Source of the DNA: an uncultured Acidimicrobiales bacterium
GTDB taxonomy: Bacteria > Actinomycetota > Acidimicrobiia > Acidimicrobiales > SZUA-35
DNA length: 64,000 bases
Assembly: GCA_937922805.1 (NCBI GenBank)
Contig: CALAJV010000013.1
Coordinates: forward strand, 21,077 to 85,076
Direction of reading: 5' to 3'
Shown: piece by piece, positions 8,918 through 15,277 of the stretch
How the letters are laid out: the number at the start of each line of letters is the position of its first letter
How positions within the stretch are numbered: position 1 is the first letter of the stretch
Position numbers and translations under genes: made by a program
The notes under the pieces: model-generated
Database searches by the model: none
Seen by the model: the letters and a program-made list of their open reading frames with translations, nothing else
Told to the model about the DNA's origin: nothing

Positions 8918-9298
8918 CTACACGCCGCTTGGGCCAGCCTCAACTTCGACTTCGAACTCAAGTAACGTCGCCCCCATGCTGACCGGGGGCGGTCCGGGGG
9001 ACTCGTCGCCTGCCTCACCCTCACCTGTGTTTCCGGTTGCACGTTCGCCGTCGCCCCCGGGGCGGGCGTGGGCGGCTCGGGCCCCGTCACCATCTCGCCA
9101 CTCGTCGTACGATTCTTGATCAGACCATCGGGTGTATACAAACCAGCGAGTTTCTGTCTCAGCAGTTGGGCGTAGCAATTCGAATCCGAGAAACCCTTTG
9201 ACGTCGCTCAAACTACTCATTCGATCAGAGAACCGCTTAACGATCTCATCACCAGCGTTAGGTGGAATTTCAAGTGCATTTATTTTGACAACAGCCAT
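8918..9298 (-). CDS. mhuD: MhuD-like haem-degrading monooxygenase (ABM fold) with insertion
   Basis: The N-terminal 78 residues match mycobacterial MhuD closely: VVKINALEIP, KRF-x2-R, GFLGFELLRP and W-S-DQESYDEW. From memory of MhuD, the key residues Asn7 and Arg26 are at identical positions, Trp66 corresponds to W67 and the haem-ligand His75 to H77. MhuD cleaves haem without releasing CO, giving mycobilins and iron, so this protein probably recovers iron from haem in the cytoplasm. A Gly/Glu/Pro-rich insertion of roughly 20 residues (about 80-105) separates the His from the final GATLLEFEVEV strand, which MhuD does not have. The insertion is locally GC-rich. A -10-like GATTAT lies 6 nt upstream of the ATG. 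Other ABM-domain functions remain possible. Confidence 0.78.
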   Translation of the reverse strand: MAVVKINALEIPPNAGDEIVKRFSDRMSSLSDVKGFLGFELLRPTAETETRWFVYTRWSDQESYDEWRDGDGARAAHARPGGDGERATGNTGEGEAGDESPGPPPVSMGATLLEFEVEVEAGPSGV

Positions 9299-9304
9299 GC
9301 GCCA

Positions 9305-9310
9305 ATAATC
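9305..9310 (-). promoter_or_regulatory. Candidate -10 box before the MhuD-like gene
   Basis: On the minus strand GATTAT, preceded by TGA, stands 6 nt before the ATG at 9298 without an SD sequence, consistent with a leaderless transcript. Confidence 0.4.
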
Positions 9311-9467
9311 TCACAGCAACCAGGTCAAAAGATCAATCAAGCCACAATGAATCGCCGGCCGAATCGGGCCTCGAACCTGTGCTGACATCCGAACCCTGCC
9401 CGGACTACAATTTGAGCCGAAGGAATGCCGCCCCACCAGCACTTTTTGCCGACTCGAAGGTACCTAC

Positions 9468-10175
9468 ATGGCAGCCAACAAAGCTACGTCATCAAAATCT
9501 GATCACGAGTTTCAAGGCTTTCCGGCCGAGGGTTTGAAGTTTCTCAAGACCTTGGGCAAGAAAGACAAGACCTGGTTTGACGCCAACCGAGACACGTACA
9601 AAAACACTGTGGTTGCGCCAACCAAAGCGTTTGTCGTCACGCTCGGAGAAATGATTGCCGAAGAGTTCGCGCCAAACATCGTGGCCGAGCCGAAAACGAA
9701 CGGCTCGATTGCCCCAATCAACAACGATCTTCGATTCTCACCAGATAAGAGCCCATACAAAGATCACATCACGACCAAGTTTTGGGAAGGGGACAAGAAA
9801 GCGGGACCGCTCCTCTACGTTCGGTTCAACGGTGAGCAAGTTGGCTTCTCCACCTGGGCCTCGATCACCCCAGCCGACGTGTTCAGGCAACGACTCGACG
9901 ACGACAAGTCGGGGCAGCAGTTTTCCCGCATTCTGGAAAAGTTGGGCAACCAGCACCAAATCGATACCGGCGAAGAAGGCGCCTTAAAGAAGGTTCCTAA
10001 GCCATACGATCCAGACCACCCGAGAGCCGACTATCTTCGTCGGAGAGGGTTCTTGTTCGCCCGGTGGTTAGAGCCAACGCCGAAGAGCATCAGCAGCCCA
10101 AAATTCGTCGACTATTGCCTCGATCGGCTTAGCGACTGCGCCGACCTTCACCGCTGGACGGTCGACAACTTATAG
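9468..10175 (+). CDS. DUF2461 family protein
   Basis: This 235-residue cytoplasmic protein has the DUF2461 (TIGR02453) hallmarks: an N-terminal F-p-aeglkFLk-L-knNdK-tWFd-nr--Y segment, then a conserved DLRFSPDKSPYKDHI motif and the later G-x-Y-variant LYVRFNGEQVGFSTW block. Length is normal for the family. Homologues occur across bacteria and fungi without an assigned biochemical function. It is preceded by a 169-bp divergent intergenic region shared with the MhuD-like gene and is followed by a strong bidirectional terminator. Confidence 0.82.
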   Translation: MAANKATSSKSDHEFQGFPAEGLKFLKTLGKKDKTWFDANRDTYKNTVVAPTKAFVVTLGEMIAEEFAPNIVAEPKTNGSIAPINNDLRFSPDKSPYKDHITTKFWEGDKKAGPLLYVRFNGEQVGFSTWASITPADVFRQRLDDDKSGQQFSRILEKLGNQHQIDTGEEGALKKVPKPYDPDHPRADYLRRRGFLFARWLEPTPKSISSPKFVDYCLDRLSDCADLHRWTVDNL

Positions 10176-10176
10176 C

Positions 10177-10220
10177 GTGTGCTCTGCTTAGGCCGTGCAT
10201 ATAGCCCAAGCAGAGCACAC
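10177..10220. terminator. Bidirectional terminator hairpin
   Basis: Two perfect 13-bp arms (GTGTGCTCTGCTT at 10177-10189 and its complement at 10208-10220) enclose an 18-nt loop that can add a further GGC/GCC step. A short T-rich run follows on the plus strand. It sits between two convergent stop codons (10175 and 10227) and can serve both genes. Confidence 0.75.
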
Positions 10221-10226
10221 AGTTCT

Positions 10227-12962
10227 TTAGGGAGCAGTTACGTCTCGAATGACGTAGGTGCTGAGCGGACCATTTGGAACTCCCCAGTCGCTGGTGAACG
10301 CCACCATTGTTCCGTCGGGAGAAATAGTCGGTTTCTGACGATCATCATTTCCACCGGCTGATGCGGCAGGAGCGGCGCTGTGATGATCCCATCCGATTAG
10401 CTTGATCGATGCGGTTGAGGTGTTCCCATCAACTGAATACAACCCCAGCGGGTGATTGGGTGAGCCCGGGCCAGATTCGCCTCCGAAGGCAACCCAGCCA
10501 GGCACATTAGTCCCTCGACCGGAGATGTAATCAGGGGTGAACCGTTCCCCGGCGCCGACTGCTGGATCAGCTCCACCGAACACCGGACTGATGTAGTTCT
10601 TCGACGGATCATCGTAGTTAGTAACTTGAACCGAACCGTTACCTCGAGTTGTTACTTGCACGCTTTCGCCAACGCTGTTGTATGCGGTGTCGCTATGACC
10701 GCCCTCGGCGTCGACTGCGGTCAGGCCAGTTAGGTCAGCGGCTGCCCGGTAGATTGTTCGGGCACCGGTTCCGGGCAAGATAGTTACCCACTTCCCGCTC
10801 CAATCGAACGTGAGGTAGCCGCCGCCCTGGTTGAGGTCACCGTGAGGGAACACAAGCTCGCCCAACACTCGATCGTTGGCAATGTCATACGATATAAGCG
10901 TGTTGGTTGCCGCCTCATACAGGAGCACTTTTGAGTCGTCTCCAGGAAGGTTGCCTTTAGAGCGGAACGCAAGTTTCGATCCGGGCCGGGTGTAAAGCGG
11001 TGTCGTGACCCCGGTGTCGACATTGAACGAAACGAAGCTTTCGCCAGGAGACAAGATGCCGTAAATGAGGCTGGGGTTTGTGTTGCTCCATACTCGATCA
11101 GAGTTCAAAGGGATCCGAGTTGGAAGCAGTTCATAGTTGTTGGTTGCGTCGAGAATGCGGTTGGCGTCGACACCGCCGTTGCCGATCATCATTTTGGTTG
11201 AGTCAGCGTTCCAAGCCTGACGACTGTTGTAGTAGTGGAGTCCGTTGCCCGATGCGTCGCTAACCCGCATAATTTCGGTTCCGGCCACATCGCCTGGCTC
11301 CCAAACCCCTAGCGCTGGCTTTGCACGGCCGGCTACCAGCGACCCGCTCGACCATGAAGCTGAGTTCGTTGTTGCAACCGATGGAAATGGTGTTCCAGTT
11401 GGATTCGTACCCGACGCTACGGTTACTACCGTTTCAGGCAAGGCGGCCGGACCGGCGCCATAAGAGGAGTTCCGGACGACAAGAACGGCAGCCAATTCCT
11501 GTTGCTGCTCAGGAGTTAACGCATCGATTTCTTTCTGCCATGCTTCCTTCTGATCGTCTGGAACCTGCGCTAGAGCATTAGCCAGAATCGCGTCTCGTTG
11601 CTCAGCCGTCAGCGATTGTCGGGCGGCCTCGATCAGTTGCTCAGTAGACGGTTTCAACGCTTCGGAAACTTCGGGGTTTTCAGCTTGGGCCGAGTAGCTA
11701 TCCACGATGTCTCGTGCCAAACGTTGTTGCTGGTCGGGAGTTAGGTCAGCAATTTGGGTGGCGAAGGACTCTTTTTGATCCTCAGGTACTTGGAGCAAAG
11801 CCCAAGCGAAGATTTGTTGTAATTGAGCCTCAGTGAGCTCTGGCTCAGCGGCTGCCGTTGCTGCGGTAGCGCTCGTTGCCCCCGCCGGGGTGTTGGCGCT
11901 ATTAGCTCCGACTGATCGCTTGATCAGTTCGCCTGCAAGTTCTTTTCGCTGCTCGGGGATTAGTTGACCAACTGCTTCGACGAAATCTGGCCGTTCGGCT
12001 TCGGGAAGCTGCTGCAAGGTTAGGGCAAACACTTGCTGCACTTGCTCCTCCGACAAGTTCGTTACATCGACGCCTGAGCCAGAAGCAGCATCTGGAGCTG
12101 GAGATGGGGTAGCTGGAGATGCGGTAGCTGGAGCTGGAGTGGCCGCCTTCTTCGGAGCTTCAGCCGACGCAGCGGGAGCGGAAGCAGCAGCTTGCTTTTG
12201 ACGTTCGTAGAGAGAGATCGCTAGCGACTCTCGTTCCTTCGGTGTGAGCTTCTCAAGGTCGGCCAAGAATTTCTCTCGTTGCTCGACCGACAGTTTCTCT
12301 AGAACAGCAACAAACACTTCCTTTTGCTGATCTACGTTCAGTGTGGCTGTACTCGTCTGCTGCTTCGCTTCAGATTTCGCCGGAGCGGAAGTTTGGACAG
12401 CCTGTTCAGATTTAGCGGGTGCGTCTGATTTGGCTGGAGCTTCCGCCGACGCGGCAGACTGTGCACGCTGTTGTTCCAGGATTGAAAGTGCCAACCGTTC
12501 TCGTTCTTCAGCCGACAGCTGCTGGAGCTGCGTTATGAAGCTTTGTTGTTGCTCCGCCGACAGGTTTTGGAGAACGCTAGCGAAGATCTGTTGTTGCTGT
12601 TCGGCAGACAACTTCGGCGCTGCCGGCTGCGAGGCTGCCGGTTGACTCTTAGCTGTCGATGACGACCCACTTGACGACGATTGGCTTGTGGCCGACTTCG
12701 AGTTCTTATTTCCGGGGCTGCTATGGCCAATTTGTTGGCTTGAGCATACCCATTTCCCACCGAGTGGGTCGCAGTCAATCCGGGGTTGGGAGCATCTGTT
12801 GGCGTATGCTTGGCGGGCTGAACCTAATGAGTTGCCACTCGCCTCGCATCGACCAGAGCCCTCACTGACCGACGAATTGAAGATGAGGAATGCCAACACC
12901 AGCGCGGCTATACACCCGATGGCCACCGGCACATCTCGACGTCCGCGAATCGCAAAATTCAT
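10227..12962 (-). CDS. Exported protein with five ~50-residue helical repeats and a TolB-like beta-propeller
   Basis: Start ATG 12962 was chosen because GGTGGGAAGAG just upstream is a good SD sequence; the longer frame begins with a GTG inside that SD. The 911-residue product has a signal anchor at about 12-29. A small four-Cys segment follows, ending PRIDCDPLGGKWVCSS. Five helical repeats of the form L-x-x-E-Q-x-Q-x-I/V-F-A-x-x-L-x-x-L come next, each about 50 residues and separated by Ala/Pro/Ser/Lys linkers. The C-terminal about 370 residues carry the TISPDGTMVAFTSDWG type of TolB/WD40-like propeller. Gln-rich helical repeats plus a propeller suggest an elongated surface protein that displays a binding head. 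No named family covers the whole protein. Transcription ends at the hairpin at 10177-10220. Confidence 0.65.
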   Translation of the reverse strand: MNFAIRGRRDVPVAIGCIAALVLAFLIFNSSVSEGSGRCEASGNSLGSARQAYANRCSQPRIDCDPLGGKWVCSSQQIGHSSPGNKNSKSATSQSSSSGSSSTAKSQPAASQPAAPKLSAEQQQQIFASVLQNLSAEQQQSFITQLQQLSAEERERLALSILEQQRAQSAASAEAPAKSDAPAKSEQAVQTSAPAKSEAKQQTSTATLNVDQQKEVFVAVLEKLSVEQREKFLADLEKLTPKERESLAISLYERQKQAAASAPAASAEAPKKAATPAPATASPATPSPAPDAASGSGVDVTNLSEEQVQQVFALTLQQLPEAERPDFVEAVGQLIPEQRKELAGELIKRSVGANSANTPAGATSATAATAAAEPELTEAQLQQIFAWALLQVPEDQKESFATQIADLTPDQQQRLARDIVDSYSAQAENPEVSEALKPSTEQLIEAARQSLTAEQRDAILANALAQVPDDQKEAWQKEIDALTPEQQQELAAVLVVRNSSYGAGPAALPETVVTVASGTNPTGTPFPSVATTNSASWSSGSLVAGRAKPALGVWEPGDVAGTEIMRVSDASGNGLHYYNSRQAWNADSTKMMIGNGGVDANRILDATNNYELLPTRIPLNSDRVWSNTNPSLIYGILSPGESFVSFNVDTGVTTPLYTRPGSKLAFRSKGNLPGDDSKVLLYEAATNTLISYDIANDRVLGELVFPHGDLNQGGGYLTFDWSGKWVTILPGTGARTIYRAAADLTGLTAVDAEGGHSDTAYNSVGESVQVTTRGNGSVQVTNYDDPSKNYISPVFGGADPAVGAGERFTPDYISGRGTNVPGWVAFGGESGPGSPNHPLGLYSVDGNTSTASIKLIGWDHHSAAPAASAGGNDDRQKPTISPDGTMVAFTSDWGVPNGPLSTYVIRDVTAP

Positions 12963-13297
12963 GACTTCTCTTCCCACCTAAGAATACGAACAGCGAAAAA
13001 TCCTGAACGACTTCAAAGTCCCACCGATTTCCCACCAGCCGCAGTACAGCGACTACCACTAATGGTACTTGATCAGGTCACTAGTTGTCTACGCAGCGTC
13101 TCGACGAGAGCCTTTTTCGGCCACTTTCGAGCGATTTTGTGACACACCCGTCAAATACGGACGCTAGCGGATTCGATTGCAGAAACCCCTAAGCCTGCCA
13201 CTATGGGCAGGTACACAAATTTTGGGGCTGGCCCTTGGTCTATCCAACCGCGCACTCAGAGCTAGTTTGTGGTTCACGAGCCACTACTATCGGGGCT
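12963..13297. other. Divergent intergenic region, 335 bp
   Basis: This gap holds the promoters of two divergent exported-protein genes. On the plus side TACTAT (13285-13290) is 7 nt from the ATG at 13298. A short hairpin, CCTGCC at 13194-13199 pairing with GGCAGG at 13206-13211, lies in the middle with no T-tract. I see no coding sequence in it; a frame open from 13235 has no start signal and weak coding character. Confidence 0.5.
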
Positions 13298-14011
13298 ATG
13301 AAGTCGGCGAATCTACCAACAACGCTTCTCTTCCTGACCCGGATCAAGCCATCCAATGCACTGCGTTGGCGAAGGCCAGCCAGACCGGCAGGAGCGCCTG
13401 CGAGAATCTCGGGCCTGGCCGCGCTTATTGCGGTCACGATCGTGGCAGCCGGATGCAGCAGCGGGAGCAGCGAACAGATAGCGGTTAACGGAACCGAAAG
13501 CCCCATCTCGGTGAACGTCATCGAAGAAGTGGAAAATGCTCTAGGGATCGATCGAGCCGAGATTGATTTCAGTAACCCGATTATTTTGGAACCTTCTACG
13601 TGTTTGCTTCATGGAGCGTGGCCGAGTCAAGCCCTCAACGCTCAAGCTCGCTACTTCGCTCAGATCCCCGGTCAGCCGGTTATCCAAGGACCAGCCGAAG
13701 GGGCACCCCAAGCGGTTCTACAAGCCTGCTTTGATGAGGCTGGCATCTCACCATCGGCTGATAGCGTCGCCACTGCCGTGCTCCGGCTCGATGCAACTCA
13801 AACCAGACTGCAGCCGTTGACCCCGAACATGGCAACATTCCTCGAACCTTATGGTGTGCCGTACCACGAACCGAAGACGGTCGAAAACGGAGACACCTCA
13901 GTCACAACGTTCTTTGCTAACGACTTCGAGGTGGTCGGGGTACTTCAAGTAACGGTGACGAGGGCCAGCGATGGAAGCCTAACAATCGACTACAACGAGC
14001 TTGCCAGCTAG
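13298..14011 (+). CDS. Putative lipoprotein of unknown function
   Basis: The ATG at 13298 is preferred because a -10-like TACTAT lies 7 nt upstream and because it gives a lipoprotein signal: a long basic N-region, hydrophobic segment AALIAVTIV and lipobox VAAGC with Cys 53. The N-region of about 35 residues is unusually long. A frame extension to 13235 has no supporting signal. The mature 185-residue part begins with a Ser/Gly linker and contains two Cys (STCLLHG and LQACFDEAG) that could pair, with mixed alpha/beta character. No family is recognised. It precedes the proline racemase-family gene by 45 bp on the same strand, so the two may be co-transcribed. Confidence 0.6.
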   Translation: MKSANLPTTLLFLTRIKPSNALRWRRPARPAGAPARISGLAALIAVTIVAAGCSSGSSEQIAVNGTESPISVNVIEEVENALGIDRAEIDFSNPIILEPSTCLLHGAWPSQALNAQARYFAQIPGQPVIQGPAEGAPQAVLQACFDEAGISPSADSVATAVLRLDATQTRLQPLTPNMATFLEPYGVPYHEPKTVENGDTSVTTFFANDFEVVGVLQVTVTRASDGSLTIDYNELAS

Positions 14012-14056
14012 CGGCGTGGCTTCGACCTCGACATCCCTCAGACTTCTCTCTCAACT

Positions 14057-15115
14057 ATGACTTTTTCACTTACTCTCGCTGCGGTTGATGTCCATGCCGA
14101 AGGTGAACCAGGTCGGGTAATTACTGACGGCATCCCGGATCTGCCCGGCGAAACGATGCTGGCCAAAATGCGGTGGATGGAAGCGAACGCCGACCATATT
14201 CGCCAACTCATGCTCAGAGAACCGCGCGGCTACCCGGGGTTATGCTGCAACGTACTTGTCCCGCCGACACAGGCCCAAGCCGATATCGGTTTCATAATTA
14301 TGGAGCAGACCGAATACGCGCCGATGTCGGGCAGCAACCTGATCTGTGTGGTCACCGCCGTGCTTGAAACCGGGATTGTTCCCATGGTTGAACCGATTAC
14401 TGAGCTCACGGCTGAAACCCCAGCCGGACTCATCAAGGTGCGTGCTAGCTGTGCCGGGGGCAAGGTAACAAACGTTCGCTTTCAAAACGTGCCGTCGTTC
14501 GCCTTGCATCTGGACGCCGAAATCGACGTTCCTCAACTTGGACCAGTCCGGGTAGACATAGCGTGGGGCGGAATGTTTTTCGTAATCGCTGATGCCGACG
14601 AACTGGGCATCGATGTCGACGGTGCAAATGGGAGCGAAATCGCACGCGTTAGCGAAATAATCCGAACAGCGACCGTCGATCAGCTTGAAGTCGTCCATCC
14701 GATCCACCCAGAGCTGACCGGTCCCAGCATTTCGCAGTTGACTAGCACGCTAGTTACCGCGACCGGAGCCGACCGGAAAAATGCGGTCACCCTGTCAACT
14801 GGTCCGCTTGACTGGAACAACCCCGACACGTGGACCGGTGCACTCGATCGGTGCCCGTGCGGGACGGGCACGTCTGCTCAAATGGCGGTCTTGCATGCTC
14901 GCGGTCAACTATCAGTCGGTGATTCCTTCACCCATGAAGGGCCGCTAGGAACAACCTTCGCTGCGACGATTCTGTCTGAAACTACGGTCGGACCGTACAA
15001 CGCGATCGTTCCTGAGCTTGAAGGACAGGGGTGGATAACGGGAACCGGTCAGTACCTGCTTGACAGCTCCGACCCTTTTCCAACCGGATTTACCGTCGGC
15101 GACATTTGGCCCTAG
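14057..15115 (+). CDS. Proline racemase superfamily enzyme, Ser/Cys active-site variant
   Basis: The 352-residue sequence fits the proline racemase / hydroxyproline epimerase / trans-3-hydroxyproline dehydratase fold. It starts with the DVHAEGEPGRVI motif, continues with the PRGYPGLCCNVLVPP substrate-site block and ends with the DRxPCGTGTSA block. In classical racemases two Cys act as acid and base in MCGH and SPCGTG. Here the first is replaced by S91 (MSGSN) and the second is kept as C268 (DRCPCGTG). Ser/Cys pairs occur in a branch reported to act on 3-hydroxyproline rather than on proline itself, so dehydratase or 3-hydroxyproline epimerase activity is more likely than racemisation. No proline-catabolism genes are adjacent. 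It is a cytoplasmic enzyme. Confidence 0.82.
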   Translation: MTFSLTLAAVDVHAEGEPGRVITDGIPDLPGETMLAKMRWMEANADHIRQLMLREPRGYPGLCCNVLVPPTQAQADIGFIIMEQTEYAPMSGSNLICVVTAVLETGIVPMVEPITELTAETPAGLIKVRASCAGGKVTNVRFQNVPSFALHLDAEIDVPQLGPVRVDIAWGGMFFVIADADELGIDVDGANGSEIARVSEIIRTATVDQLEVVHPIHPELTGPSISQLTSTLVTATGADRKNAVTLSTGPLDWNNPDTWTGALDRCPCGTGTSAQMAVLHARGQLSVGDSFTHEGPLGTTFAATILSETTVGPYNAIVPELEGQGWITGTGQYLLDSSDPFPTGFTVGDIWP

Positions 15116-15277
15116 CAGGGCGATCCAGCGGTTTTGCCGTCGCCTGTAATAGTTCGACAAGGCTTCAATTAGCAAGATCTGACTAGCGACTAGAAAACGG
15201 CTTTGCTAGTGTCTCATGCCAAGGGAAGTGTGGCCCGAACGATTCTGCTCGTTCGTAGTCCTTAGGTGGGGAATTCA

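Noticed and set aside
12963..12977. GTG start extending the 911-aa protein upstream
   Set aside because: The GTG lies inside the SD sequence GGTGGGAAGAG of the ATG at 12962.
14057..15115. Annotation as true proline racemase
   Set aside because: The first catalytic Cys is replaced by Ser91, so that specific activity cannot be assumed.
15266..15277. GTG start extending the 998-aa protein upstream
   Set aside because: The GTG is part of the AGGTGGGG SD sequence for ATG 15278.
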